Shown piece after piece: positions 47,334-61,400 of a DNA stretch of 64,000 nucleotides. This DNA is from Himantopus leucocephalus. Taxonomy: Eukaryota > Chordata > Aves > Charadriiformes > Recurvirostridae. Numbering within the stretch: position 1 is the first letter of the stretch; every line of letters begins with the position of its first letter. The translations under genes and the position numbers were made by a program. Under the pieces are notes generated by a model. The model ran no database searches. It was not told where the DNA came from and saw only the letters and a list, made by a program, of their open reading frames with translations. The stretch is from positions 6,700,868 through 6,764,867 of the forward strand of contig RSEF01000002.1 in the NCBI GenBank assembly GCA_003993805.1. The letters are read 5' to 3'.

Positions 47334-48243
47334 TTAAAAAGCTGATCAGCTTCCTCGCAAGTAGAAGGGAAGCATCAACTTCTCTTCTACTTGCTGAAAG
47401 TGAAAGGTCTAAGTTCTTAATCGTTTTACTCAAAGAAAAATTTGAGAAAATAGTATTATTTTGGCTGCCATAACAAAGATGCTGCACAATATTAGAAAAT
47501 TAACATCTATTCATGAACGTCCAGTATTTAAACAAAGCAAGACAAAGAGAGGAAGGGACAAAATAACAGAAGATGACAAAGCCTTATGAAGGCTGAGATG
47601 TGTCTTGCAAGTAAATGACTCCGGCTATGATGGACTCCATCTTCATGGCAGAATGGACAGTTAGCAGCAATGACAAAATAGATACTCTGGGAAAATTTTC
47701 AAGCACGATTATTTGCTGCAGCACATCAAGAGTGCGTATACAGGCCAAAAGTCATATATTGCTATTTATATGAAAATTTCTAATGGTCAACCAGAACAAT
47801 CCAAGAAAAAAGTCAAAGAAATCTCAGTACTGCAACAAGACACAAGGCTGAGGGACCGGTCTAGTAACTAACTGGGTACTTCACACAAACGTGCCGTGCC
47901 CTTTAGGCTCATATTTAAGTCTGCCTTTGTATCTGATGCTGGAACAATGAACTCTACTTATTCCTGAAATCATTCTATGTACTTTTACTTACACCTCAAA
48001 ACAATGTAGTTCAGCACTGTCTCAATTCTTACATGGCAACCTGCATATTAGTCTGCAATGTGTCTGTGACATTTGGATTTGAGGGGAAGTTTCTGAAAAA
48101 ACATTTATTTTAATTTCTATTATACTTCTAAGGGAAAGAGAGATTGAATGAATTAAACGCATAAAACATAGCAGAGGCAGGAGCTGAACCCAGAATATAT
48201 CTGGTTAATATCTGAACCAGAAGAACACAACAGATTTTATTAC

Positions 48244-48326
48244 CTTTTTATTGACGTGACTGAATAAACAAGAATGTAGCCATTGATGTCTATGGAGTAC
48301 GTCTGAGGAAATATGGAGTATTCATC
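48244..48326 (-). CDS. RHEB: RHEB coding exon 4 (switch II region)
   Basis: The 83-base exon has acceptor CTTCTACAG and donor AG|GTAATA. It encodes DEYSIFPQTYSIDINGYILV and then YSVTSIK plus two bases of Ser. It follows directly on the DTAGQ of exon 3, so it carries the switch II loop; Tyr35 (exon 2) and this atypical switch II are known to underlie the slow intrinsic hydrolysis of RHEB. The match to vertebrate RHEB is complete as far as I recall it. Confidence 0.97.
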
Positions 48327-51300
48327 CTGTAGAAGGAACATTGCATTTAAAATTACTTACTGCCACAGTTCAGAACTTGATGTTAGCAGATCACCATCAG
48401 GTAAGTCGGTCATATTTGTAAGACGTGAGGTGCAGGGCCATTTTGTATAGCTAGTACTTTCAGAATTTTCATCATAGCGTCAGACATTTTTTCATCACAA
48501 TGTCAGATGTGGAATCTTTACCAAATTAACAGAAGGCTGAGTCAGTCTGTATACTCTAAAATTTAAGCTACAGCTTTTTTTGGTTTATTCCCTCTAAGAC
48601 TATGGATCAGCTAAAGCTACTCCCAATCCTCTTATCCTGCTTAATTATCAGTTTGTATTAGTACAAAACATCCACTCTGTCCTACCACTAATTAGCAATT
48701 ACGCCTCTTATCTTGCTGGTGATACATTTCAAATTCCTAGTTTCAACAGCTGACGACAGGATCTAACAGTTCATAATTTCAAGTGATGCTGATCACATCT
48801 AAATTACCTAAGGGATCTCTTAGGAAGTGAATAACTGTAGCTTACTAACTAACTAATGCTTATCAACTACAGATGCAAGAAATATAGTTATTAGCTGTAT
48901 AATGTAAACTTCTAGTCATAAAGCAAGCGTTTAATTAAAAAAAATATAAAATAAACCAAAACAAAACACCAATCAGAATACCAGAAATTTAATCACTGAA
49001 TTTATTACCTCTGTAGAAAGGGGACTGACCAGATTGGTAAATGAAACAAACTGACATATTGCAGGTAATGCAACACAAATACTATGAATACCACGTTAAA
49101 AATCAAAATTGGTCTAATAGATATTTCCAGGAAACATTTCCATTTTGACAAGAGCCATACTTCTTAATGTATGAGTTCTCAAATTTTTAAACCTATGCTT
49201 CTTAAGATGTTAATTTTAGCTTAAGATCACATAACCTCTCTGTATATTGTCATGACTGAACAGATGGAACAGTGCAATTACGCAGCTTAAATCTAGACAG
49301 CCAAAAGGAATCAAACTTCCTTAACTGGCAAATGAGGAAAAACCCTTTATAAATCAACTTCACGGATTCAGCCAAAAAAGTTTGAAAGAATAACACTTGG
49401 CAAAAGATTCCCTTATTTGCCATTATTGCTACACACTGAGGCAGCCCTCCCCCATCCTCACTGAAATGCCAAACTGCCACTTCAGTTGGTCCTGTAATCC
49501 CAAAGTCAATACAGAAGGGATCTGAGCTAGCCTGCGTGTAAAACCGGTGAAAGTGCAACTCTGTAGTTGTTTGACTTTACCCGGAATTTCTCAGGATTGC
49601 CCCAGCTGGAATTTGGTGTTAGGTAAGACTTCCTTTTGCACTCCTCTTCTCTGATCCTGTACCAAGACTCTTGTTTAACTGAACTACGCAAATCCGAACA
49701 GATAACCGTGAAAGGTAAAGAGGCACGGAACAGAAAAGCAGTACCAAGAAAAATAAGTGCCATAACCTCAACTGTTTCTAATTCATTACTTAATTTTTAG
49801 CTTGTTAGAAAGGAAGAAAAGCTGCAATGCTTCCTGGAACTCGTGGGTCAAATTAAGAACTTTGCCAAGTGATTAAACAACATAGCTACAAACTTTTCAA
49901 GTCACAGCCAAATTTTCAAGTACGTAGCAAATCTACAATATAATCCTTGCTATGCTGTATACACGAGGACTCCTTATGGATCATTAAGCAAGACAGACTT
50001 AAAGAAATCTGTCCAAGCCACACCTTCCATAACCCAACATCATCTCTCCCCTCTAACCCCGTGAGCCAGAACTCAAAGTTCAAGTCATTCATAGGAAGAA
50101 TCAAATCTGAAAATAACCACAGGCTGGGAAAGAAGTTATTTTGGTTTTATAGTACTGTGTAACATTAAATCAACCCTGAAAATAAACCTCAGCAATAGAG
50201 AGATACGTTACTAGTGAAGTTACACTGCCATTTCTTCCTCAAAGACAAATTTTACTTTTACCACTACGCTACAATTGGAGATGTAAGGCAACCACACTTA
50301 CATTGGCACAAAGTGAAACCTATGGAGCTTGCTCCACTGCTCACACTTCTTTCTCTGCCTGCCCACTTCTCAGACTCGCTCTCCTCTGCAGAATATTCCC
50401 CATCAAACAATTTTGCCCCAGAACGTGTGGCCAGTATTGCGTTTCCAATCACTTCAGACACCTCCGACAGATTATAAGTGGGTATTGCGTTGCTGATTAG
50501 CACCGCAAGCTGACACCGTATAAATACAGCATGGTTATTCTTAAGTCATGTAGCTCTCTTCAAAGAAAGCGATCAAACATACCTAGAAGGTTACAACCCT
50601 TCTAAATCGTCTCCCAGCTACGAGCACGCATCCTGCAGCTTTAAAGTCTTAAGTGCTGGCAGCGTATTTTACAACACTAACATTATTTAACAGTACTCCT
50701 AGTTTGGAAAAACCCAAAGGCATAGTATGAGAAATCACAGAAGGTAAGAACATCTAAGCAATAAAAAGTCTAGGATAAAAATACAGGGGGTTAACAGTCC
50801 CTATTCTGTTTTTCCCTAATACAGAGTCTTTCAAAAGACAGAGCACTCCTGTGCATGGAACGTGCAGTGCAAGTTCAGCCAAGCAGCACTATATAATGAA
50901 CACCTGCACTTCATGAAGCTACTGACCACGCTACAGGACACGCGTTCACTGTCTCCTGCGCTCCCTGTCATTATGTGAAGGCTCAGAAGCACGCATGAAT
51001 GAGCGTGTAAAAATGTCAACAAACTGCAGTAGTTTATTGCTAGCCTGGTAAGTATGACCGATATGCATTGCTATTCCCCGTGACTATTTCATGGGTAAGA
51101 GTCACGGTGGTGTAGCTAGAGCACACAAATAGGAAAAAGTCATGAAAAACTCCATGGAGTTTATTGAAGTGACATTTTCCACCTCAAGCAAGACTGCTAG
51201 TTTAGTTTGTAAGTGGCAAGCAAGCTACTTATGAACTTTTGGTACATCAGAGTTAAGGCAGTTCCTTCTTCACTTTTTTAGACATACATTCAATAGACAG

Positions 51301-51507
51301 GGGAAAAAAAAAAACCAAAACCAAAAAACAAACCAAAGCCTTTAAATAAACACTATAGAAACATTGCTCCTCAGTGACTAAACAACAAGGCAGAATCATT
51401 TAAGTTAACCTCACCTTTGAACGTCACTACCAAGTTATCTCTACAGGAGTATGAATACCTGTGGTCTTAACTCTGAAGAAAGATTCAAAGAAAGAAAGAC
51501 GACTTAC
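48327..51507 (-). other. RHEB: RHEB intron 3 (3.2 kb)
   Basis: Phase-0 intron between CAA|GTAAGT and CTACAG|GAT. AT-rich, with no recognised repeat or nested gene. Confidence 0.85.
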
Positions 51508-51575
51508 TTGGCCAGCAGTGTCAACCAGCTGAAGATGATATTCTTGGCCATTTACTGTGATCAGTTTTGTAAAAG
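51508..51575 (-). CDS. RHEB: RHEB coding exon 3 (G3 box)
   Basis: The 68-base exon has acceptor TTGTTCTAG and donor CAA|GTAAGT. It completes a Thr codon and encodes FTKLITVNGQEYHLQLVDTA and GQ. DTAGQ is the G3/Walker B motif that coordinates magnesium and the gamma phosphate. The split Thr is the switch I Thr38, whose first base is in exon 2. Confidence 0.97.
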
Positions 51576-54500
51576 CTAGAACAAACAAACACATAAACAT
51601 GTCAGAATTATACACAAAGAAGGGATCAGAAGTCACTCAATCTATGCCATCATCAGCCAAGGCACTAAGAAAAAGAACTTCAGTTATAGGCTTTAAAGTA
51701 GCAGTAAAAGGCTAGATCAGGTGGCTGTACTTTTAACTAGCGTATTGCAGATAATGAAACTCAGAAATTGACTTTAAGATTTCAAATAACAGAAGATTCT
51801 CACACCGGATGCAGCAGCTTCTCCTTTAGTTACTTAAAAGGAAACCGTAGAAAGGGGTTTTTATATGTATTTCTAAGAATTCCACGCAACCGTAATTTGT
51901 GGTGACACAATTAGCATCAAAGCTAAGTTTGAACTTATTATAGGATATTTCCCTGGTTTTCAAGCAGTTTAGGATATCAATTTCCTAAATACAAATACCA
52001 TGAAGTAAATGATCTGGATTAAAAATAATTAAAAATCTTAGGCTGCTAAAACTCACACAGCCTGACTTATGAACACACAAAACCTAAATAATAAGAATTT
52101 AGCTAGAAATTCACCATGTTGCTTCCACACTTGCTGTAGCTACGAGCCTATCTATTCCTCAGTCAGGAAGTACATTCAGTCCCTAGAAGTGCTGAGAATT
52201 GCTTCTCTTCCTTGGATTCATGAAATGCCAACGCACTGTGAGCTGAGGAATCTTACTCAGTGTTTGTATTATGCAACTGCAAAAGCAAACAGTGTCACAG
52301 CTCTTGTAGGAATAATGTACTACCGAGCACTACATGTACCCACCAGAGCACACAGACCTGGCTTCAGAGCTCCACTCTGGCCTTAGTGTTACACTCAAGA
52401 CACAATTAGTGGACAGTACAGATAAGTTGAGTGAAGTTTGTGCTGTCCTCTGGTTGAGGTGGTTTTCCCAAACACGAGCAGTCCTACGAAGCTTCACCTT
52501 TCATTGCAGTGACAAGCAGGGAAATAGCTAACGCTGCAGTGACCTGTGCATCATGCTCTAAGTTGTTCAACAGCTTCCCGAAGCTGAAGAGTTGAATGTT
52601 CTTGATCCTGCTGTGCAGTCTCCTGCCTACGCCTTCTGGGTTTTGTACAGGGTCTCCTAGAAGCTGAAGTTGGCCAACTTTCCTCCTCCCTGCCAATACT
52701 CATTGCCTTGTCAAGTGTGCACAATGTGAGTATTCTCTTGAGCAAGTGGGCTGAAATATCTGAAACTGGAGGTTTCAACCCACTTAGTAAATGAAAGCAC
52801 CCTTTTCAAATAAAGGGAGCATTCAAACTAACCGAGAGTGTCTAAATAAACAGTGTAAAGCGTACCTACAGTTGGCATTACAATACCGACAAGTGCAATT
52901 TGAAATGGAGCCTCAAGGAGAAATCTCCTGCCTTACCCTCTCTGTCCCCTAAGACCGCTGCTTTAGCACACGGGCACGCGAGCCGCTCTCAAGTCACTGT
53001 CTGGACCCTGTTGTCATCGCTGCACAAAATTTTTAGGTTTATGAAGCAAGAATCCACAACAGCTCTTTGCCTTGTGTGAATACCGTGGTGGGGACAGAAG
53101 CAACCGTTTGTCTGAACAGATGTTAACATGCAGCGTTGCTATATACAATATCACCACTGCAAGTCAGAGGGAAAACAGACTCATCTGGAGACACGCTGCA
53201 TTAACAGGTATATTAAAAATAACAATCTCTAGTCTCTTGACACTTCACATACACATCAAAGCACTCTGCAATCAAAGTAGCTTCAAGAGCCTCATGAAGT
53301 TAATATTTGAAAAGGGACAGAGACAGATGGCAGCTTTTTCAGACTATTCTAGAAGCCTAGAATAGACCCAGCAAAGACATCGTCATCATCGGTAGTGGAA
53401 GCAGAGTGTGACAGAGCCAGGGGAAGGGAAACAGTGGAGGAGTCACCACAGACTGGGTGAGGAGAACTGTTAGCTCAGTGCAGAGGCTTGTAGCACTAGG
53501 ATCAGCCCACTGCATGAACACAAATCTGCTTTGATGCAGTCATAATTAATGACTCCTGTTTCATTGCTGAAGCTTTTTAAAAATATTCCTGGTAAGAATT
53601 TTATCTTTGGAAAATCCTGCAGCTGTACTAAATGTGATTAGTGATCCACAGGTCCCCTGGACCCAGAGGAAGTTTTCACTTCCAATTCCATCACCTACCA
53701 TCCCGGGACATATTGCCTTCTGCTGTGCCTGTGAGCAAGACAAACAACCGATAACACGATCACGGCACAGTATGGCTCTTCCTGGTATGGCAAGGTCAGA
53801 TTTCAGCAGACCTGAACAATCTCTGCAGTCCTAGTCATAACGTGAGCATCTGCAAAACACTGCTCATCAGCTGAAGCACGGGTAAAGCCTGTTTTAGCTC
53901 CATGAAGCACACAGATCTCGGAACAGGACATGCTTACACCTTGCAACACATAGGTTCGGTGTAGCTATATGAAGAAAGCTGCAATCTCCACCTTCACCAC
54001 CTACAATTGTTCCTAGTTCGGACACATTCCTGAAACTTGGAGAATTTGGTGCAGCAGTGAACAGCACAGCACCGAACAGATATATGTGTACAGTTCAGGG
54101 TGCAGCAGTCAACAGCTGCGCTGCAACAAAACTAAAGACACTTGCCATCAGAGAAAGTTCTGGTAAAATGACATGCAGAGCGCAGTCCTTAGTGCTGCTA
54201 CAGCTCAGCAGAAATGTAACTTACGCAGCCACTCCATCAGCTGCTGATCATCCTTACCCTAAGATCAAGTATATTTCAATTAGACTAACATGAGTGAAAT
54301 GATTTGCACGTGCAACTCAAATGACAGTTGCTGCAAAAACAAGCCACTGTGATAAAAAACCCTAAATATCAGTACCAGGCAGTTGAATGCAGGCTTTCAG
54401 ATCAATAGTGCTACTGAGTAAAGGTACGAGAGGGGTGTAACATTATTCCCACAGAGCTACTGGCTAAATACAACCACCTCGTAAGGGCTTCTCGGTTACT

Positions 54501-57500
54501 ACCTTCTGCATCCCTTTCCACTCGTCTTCATTCCAAAGTCAATGCCCGTCACTAATCTGTCAGGACATCTTTTACAACACTGAGATGTGTAACCCAACAC
54601 AGTTATTTCTAATTTTTCTCAGAAGCCTCATTTCCACCCCTTGAGAAGGCCACTCGTCAGCAACTCCTGGAAAGAAGTATACTTCACCCTTCCAGTGCAG
54701 CTGCCATGACACGCATGGAAGTAGTTTAGCTTTAAAGATGCTTCTAGCAGACCCATCTAAACCTACAGGTATCCCCTCCAAAACTACTAGGGTGCCTCCA
54801 GCCTACTCCCCGTTTCTAATCTGCTTTACTCACAATTATACTAAAAAACACGGGACGAAAGCAGGAAACCCTTGGCAGAAGATCGTTCCTTTCCTTAGGC
54901 AGCTACTGAGCCTGTTTAGGGGAGAAGGGAAGATCGCAGATCTGTGGCACAGTGCTAGAAGCCTCTCCAAGACTGCAAGGAAAAGCAGAAAGCAGCCAGG
55001 CAGGCCTCAGAGGAGCTGGAGAAAACATTTTTGAGACTTGGGCAGCCAAGTCAGCTTTCCTGCAACACAAAGTCACTGAATTAATGATAACCAAAGGCAT
55101 CCCTGCAAAGATGGGGGTGGGGAGAGTTATGTGCACATCTTCATTATCTATTCCTTCTGACCTATTTGCTTTGAGTTCCACGTTAAGATTCTAGTTTTTA
55201 TTCCAGTAAAATTTTAGTTTTGTATTGTTCTGGTCTCAGCTCATCTGAGCTAACCCGCCTTCAGAGCCCCATCCAGCTCAGTGTCCACACAGGCTCCTGC
55301 TCTGCGGGGATCTTCCTCCTCTTCCCAACGCTGCCACAGGTAATCGTTCCACTGGTTTCTCAACCTGGCTGCCTCAAGAATAGCCACCCATGGTGGTGTC
55401 ACTCCTGTTGGGACATTCAGAAAGGGAATATCTATTTTGCTAAGCAGTTAAATTTCACCTCTGCTGCTGCCATAAAATGCGACAAGTTACTCTTCCTGAT
55501 ACACAAGTTTAGTAGAAGCAACTGAATTCAACATGCTCGTTAATTAACTTTTCTGGTTCTAATGTAATATAAGCAAAGGAAAATGCAGCAGTGAAGCAGT
55601 GCTGACTATAACAAACTCTAAGTGAAATCCGATGCAGCTTATTTTCCCTGTACCACTTCCAAAGAAGGTAGAGATTTTCACACTGAAAAAATGAAACTAC
55701 TAGGAATAAGACCTAATATTCTAATGTTCAAGACTTAAACACCACGCAACTTGTTCCTATAAGAGCTTAACTATAGCTTACCTTCTATACAATTGAGCTT
55801 TACGCTCAATTTTTTGTGCAAGTCTTATTATTTGAAGACAAAAGTTATAATAAAGATTAAGCTACCAGCAGTACTGCTGCTTTCTAACCTTTCATCAGTG
55901 CTGGCAGAATACTGTAATACATTATCGGTAACAATTTTCTGGAGACAAAACAGAAATCACACAGGACAGACTATTCTTTAGCCTGTTTTTTGGGGGTTGT
56001 TNTTTCCAAGGTTTGTGACACTAAAGTAAACCCAGTCACTAGATGAGACTGAGAAGGTTTTGTAAGCTGCTATCAAGCACTGCAAAAATGCAGCATTCTC
56101 CAACACCGCCCCTAGCAGAGGAACCCGGACTTCTCAACCCCTTTTACCAACACGGTCAACCAGACTTGAAATTACAAAGTAGGAAAACAATAAGAAGAGT
56201 TGATTACATACTTGGTGTCTTATGACCCTGCACAGAATCAGAAACATGCAGCTGGGAGTGTCAAAAGACTGGACTGATCAAAGATTTATATTTAGAAAAA
56301 GCATTTAAAAAGGATTAAGAACCTTAGTCAAAAGAGTGATTTTATACTAATCTCATCAAAACTAGTTTCACATGTTTTTCTAAAAAAAAAAATTAAAAAA
56401 AGAAGAGATACCTTCAAGTATAAGCATTCATTTTAAGTTTTAGTGGTAAATTTGAAAGTGTTTTCCCTTCCGTTCTTCACAGAAGCATTTTTAAAACATT
56501 CTATCAGGCCTGACAGGGCTTAAGGATGGGACAGACCTCCTACTGTTTTACACCTCAGTGCACATCTTTTATGTTTTCAACCCTTATTTTCCCAGCAACG
56601 CGTCCTGATGCAAGAAGGACCCTTCCGTTCTCTACCTTTCAGAAAGCAAATTCCTCCAGCCATGTCACAGATCACACAACTTTCACCAAATGAATAACAC
56701 TGTTTGTTTTCCAAACAAATAAGAAACCAAGTGAAAGTTAAGCCTTTTCAAGATGCTCCTTTGTCACAGTTTTCATGGCCATGACATGTGTAATGTTTGG
56801 AGTTCAGATCAAGCAAACAGTGCAGACTACAAAAGTCAAATAAGCGCAGAATTCATCCAGAGTGTATTTTCATATAGTTAAGAAACGCTACCAGGTCGAG
56901 ACATACAACTACGAGTTCTTAACAGCAGTTACAGGCAGTAGGTTTCTGTGGACGACAAGAGCTTGTAAAGGATGAAACAAGCCAACCTTGTACCAAGGTG
57001 TGAAAATCCTAAAAGAATATATATATTTTGGAGAGACTTTGACCCCATGTCTCTCAGGCCTTACTCATTCCCATATACCTGCATAACACTAAAAGATTAC
57101 TTTAAATATTTTGCATTTATATAGCCCAGTGAAAAATAACCTGTCCCAACTGATATTAAGATTTAAAATACAGAAACTTAATCCCCCATATTTTGTTAGC
57201 AACTTTAATTCAGAACAAACCTTATTTATAATTCTAACAGTGTAAAAAGTGATGATGGGAAGTGTTAATATTCATGACATCCATATAAGGACTAACAGAT
57301 CATTCAGGTCTAAGGGCAAATTATCCACCCTGACTCACTAAAGCAAATTTAGAGCTTCTTCAAAAAGTAGCAATTGATTTTTACTTCTAAGCAATAAAAG
57401 AATCCTGAGTAAACTATCCTGACAGCTACCGATTTGTACTTATTACCATATATACCCAAAAGAAACTTTGTTCTGCTGATTACTTCACTCAATTTTCCGA

Positions 57501-58423
57501 AGTATCACATAGACTTAACATCCTACTGCACAAGTTCGAAACAGTAAAAACGCGTGCTACCCCTGCATTTCCCAAGTCATTAAAATACAAGAACTCCAGG
57601 GTTACGATCATGAAATCAAAGTTTTATTTGCCACATGATTAAAGTGAGACAATACGATCAAGTTACTCAGCCTAGTGCCACAGCTGCTCAAGTACTTTAT
57701 GACCACCGTTAGCTCGGAAAGGGGTGGTTGGATTGTAACGAATACCGGGTTTGACTCGCCTCTGAAGTGACTTGTTGCTCTTGGCAGCATTTTTAGTATT
57801 AGTATCTTTGCTCACCCGCTATGCTAGCTATTCACAAAGGCAATAACATTAAAAAAACTGCCAAGAGAAAAAAGACACTTGAGAAGTCGGTTCCCCAGCA
57901 TCTGCAGCAAGCTGATTGTTATCAAGCAGTTGGAAACAAGTAATTTAAAAGATTATCATGTTATCATGGCCACAGCATGTCTACCTTCTGAGGTAGTCAC
58001 TCCTGACTGATATTGCTGGCTTTGTGTTCATCTGGATATACTGATCAAACGAGACATTTGACACTGGAATACTTGTATCTGGTGGTACTTTTTCATATAG
58101 ATACGACATACTTAATTCAAAGCGCCCCGGCTATATTAGGGGAAGCAGATGTCCAGCAACATACATATAATACAAGAAGGAGAAGCATTTTAGCCAAATT
58201 GATTAGGTTTTCCTTCATTTAGTATTAAAACAGAAATATGTGATTTCCACACTGCAATACTGTAAGCTGGGTAAGCATTGCTTTAAAAGAGTAATAAAAC
58301 TTAACAGTTAATTAATGAGCTTTAATGTTAATACAAAAATTCCCGCATAAGTAATATGTATAACTACAGTGGCTTCTGATAAAAGTTAGGTACAGAAAAG
58401 CAGCTGGTCAGTTATTTACTTAC
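51576..58423 (-). other. RHEB: RHEB intron 2 (6.8 kb)
   Basis: Intron between AACA|GTAAGT and TTCTAG|CT. It has an isolated N at 56002 with no flanking duplication, and several A-rich runs. A basic Arg/Gln-rich minus-strand frame at 52551-52778 has no recognised family and no ATG start. No nested gene is supported. Confidence 0.8.
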
Positions 58424-58495
58424 TGTTCTCTATGGTTGGATCATATGAATCAACAAACTGTCCTTCCACAAACTGAATCGTCAGCGAAGATTTTC
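58424..58495 (-). CDS. RHEB: RHEB coding exon 2 (P-loop end and switch I)
   Basis: The 72-base exon has acceptor TTTACAG and donor AACA|GTAAGT. Two bases complete a Gly, then KSSLTIQFVEGQFVDSYDPT and IEN follow, plus one base of Thr. GKS is the end of the G1 P-loop that binds phosphate, and YDPTIEN begins the effector loop (switch I) through which RHEB acts on mTORC1. The missing first coding exon should supply 52 bases (17 codons plus one base) and is not present between here and the window end. Confidence 0.97.
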
Positions 58496-61400
58496 CTGTA
58501 AAGGAAGGAAAAGATGATCTCTATTGAAACAAGTCTTCAGGCTGTTATCACTTTACACTTACTAGTAGATACACTAATGTTGTTGTAAGAGCCAATATGA
58601 GCTTTGTACAGTTCATTTAAACTGTCTATACATGACAACTGACCTATTTTTAAATTAAGGGCCTATTCCTAGTAACTGGGTCTCCTGAACATTAAAAAAA
58701 TAGCGCAAAAGCTACTCGGCATGTGTTCTGCTTTTATTTTAACATAGCATAATCTAAGCACCTCCTCCAGTTTAAAACAAATCTAAAAGCAGCTGTGTCC
58801 AATCCTCATAAAACTAAATTTAACAAACTGCTATACTTGGATGATTCTTCTGTTGAGAAGCAAGGAAAAACAGGAGTAATTTTCAGTCATTGCACAGAAA
58901 ACTAGGAACTTGGACAGAATCGGCCAAATTTGGTTTGATTAGGAGATTGGACATATTTCCCATGACAAAAGGATGATCTCAAAATTCTTAAAATCAATAT
59001 ACTTGCCTATTAATCCTCTTAATGCCACACTATAACAGACTATGGGACGCTGTATTATAAGCACAATGTTTGAGGGGGGCATCATTGGATTTTTTCTTTT
59101 GAAAGCAATTTAACTGCTACTTTTGCAGACAACTTAACCTTCCCAATTTCAGTTATGCTGACCTGATCATACACGCCTCAATAAAGAGTAATGCAAAATG
59201 TTGCACTTAGTAGCAGACTGAAAAAATGAAAACTAATTTAGTCTTGAAAGTTAATACAAGATGGTAAAAGCAAATCACATACATTGACCATAAAAAGCAC
59301 CCTTAAAGCTCTGCAACTCAAGACTTTTCAAAGCATTACTGAAGTTTAACACAATTCCCATTACAGCACATCTTCTACATTTGGGAATCTACCAGATCCT
59401 ATTACGTTATGTTTACTGGACAAATACACTCTTAACGATTGCCAAGTGCATTAGCTGCTTTTGCACATGAGCACATTCTTCTTGCTCCTTTATACTCTTC
59501 TCATCAGCAAGAAGCACAAACAAAATATGACCTCAAGTTAAAATTTAGACTCCAGACCATCCTACTCAGTGGAAGCCTTTCAATGACGTCGTAAGTAACC
59601 AATGCTGTGGCTGCACTATATAGTGAAACTATTTTCAAGAATTAATTGCTTTGGATAAAAATTGCCCACTTGCAGTGCTCAGACTATGCTATGTTTATAC
59701 TTTTCTGTAGAAAAAGTTCTTTCCTAAGCATTCCTTCAGAAGACATTAAAAAACAGTTTTCCACTTTAAAACCCCCCAGTTTTGCTCCATCATATAAGGC
59801 TCTTGACCTGTTCACATTTGACTTTTTATTATCATCAGCATACTTAGCAAGTCATTTTGCTAAAGACATTCTAAAAAATTGCAAGTCAGACAAAGTACAA
59901 GGATGAAAGTGATGCAAAGGAAGTTTGGCTTAATACTTATAATTACATGTGCAGTCAATTCCGTCATTAACTGCAACACCTCCACGATTTATTTCTCCAG
60001 AAGGAAGGAAGAAAAATGTTATACAAGCACCATCATTTGGGTATTTTCCAACAGTCATAAACTTCATCAACTCATTGCTTGGTTTCTTTTAACATCGTTG
60101 CCCAGCTCTACCATGCTTATCCCTTTGCTGTCTCCTATCAATCATGCCAGATTATTCAAGATACAATGCTAAAAAACCCAGACAAACCCACAAAAGACCA
60201 ATGAGCACGCAACTTTTTAAGAGCTGCTTTTTCTCAACTCAAGCTTTTGGATACCATTTTCTGATACATCTAACAGCGCAACTAAAGGTGTCATACTCAC
60301 TGTGCACGGGTTTACAGAGAACACTGCACTTTAAACTGCTGCTCCAGCCGGGGGTGGGGTGGGGAAGCAATCACCCACATCTGAAATCACCCTAATAAGG
60401 ACAGACTTAGAATTGAGACTATGCATCCCAGCAACTTTCTGAAACTGTGTATTTTGGACACCACTTAGAGAGCGAATGAACTTTCAAGCTATTTATTCTT
60501 CAGCTATAAGCTTATGACGTTGCTACCCAGAGTTCATGCTTCCAGATTCTTCGCCAATACCAGCAAATGAAGCGCTCCATTTTAAAATGAAGTTAGCTAT
60601 TCCTATATTAGACTGTTATGTATCTTCAAGATAAGACGAGCTAAGTTAAGCACAGATCATCACTGAACATTTTTCCTCCTAAGAAGGATCCTAAATTAAC
60701 TAAAAGACTTGACTGCTACTGTCTGTGCTAAGTCTGGAAACTGAATACTAGAAAGAAGTCGGAGCCAAGAGAAAATGATGCATTTAACATCCAGCTGTAT
60801 TAATCACTGCTTTCCTCCTAACGGTGAAAGAGGAGGAAACAAAAACAGACAAAACCAGTGTTCCAAAACTCTCCTTCTAAATTCCTCCAAGCTTGGTAAC
60901 AAGTCTTCCAGTAAGGACATCTTTGTGATCACAGGAGGATGCCTGCTTTCCTAGATGAGCCACAAGGAAGCTCTCCAGTCTTGGATTCAGCCACCTACCC
61001 CCTTGGGATAAGTGCACGCAACAGTATCCCACTAAACCAAAGGGGACACAGGAAATTTAAAACCAAAGTCATTAACACCCCCCTGCCTTGTCCCAGCCCG
61101 TGCCCAAGAAGCCTGCAGGACCACGTAAACAACAGCTTGGCTTGAACTTTGTCCTACAGGTTTTATTCCAGGGCTTTGACCTATGCTCATGGACAGAGAG
61201 GAAAATTAAGTTGACAATTTAGCTCTGATCTCCTCTTTCCCCAGAAAGATCAGGCAACATTTTCAGAGAGAATTACAACATAAACATAACATCTGTGAGG
61301 CAGGGGCCAAGGAACTGCACGCAACTGCATTTACTGATGTGCTAACTCCATCTCGGAGCATGGCAGGGAAGAGGATGCCGGGAGACACTGCAGGCTAGAC

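Larger units (their letters stand above)
43826..48243 (-). other. RHEB: RHEB intron 4 (4.4 kb in this assembly)
   Basis: Intron with an AG|GTAATA donor at 48243 and a TTTGCAG acceptor. It contains two N-interrupted direct duplications (44881-45083, carrying a microinversion, and 47126-47333) and a 100-N gap, so the true length is uncertain. Confidence 0.85.

Noticed and set aside
52484..52778. Basic, Gln-rich frame in RHEB intron 2 that looked like a coiled-coil exon.
   Set aside because: The apparent start codon is TTG, no flanking splice sites or known family were found, and two frames overlap.
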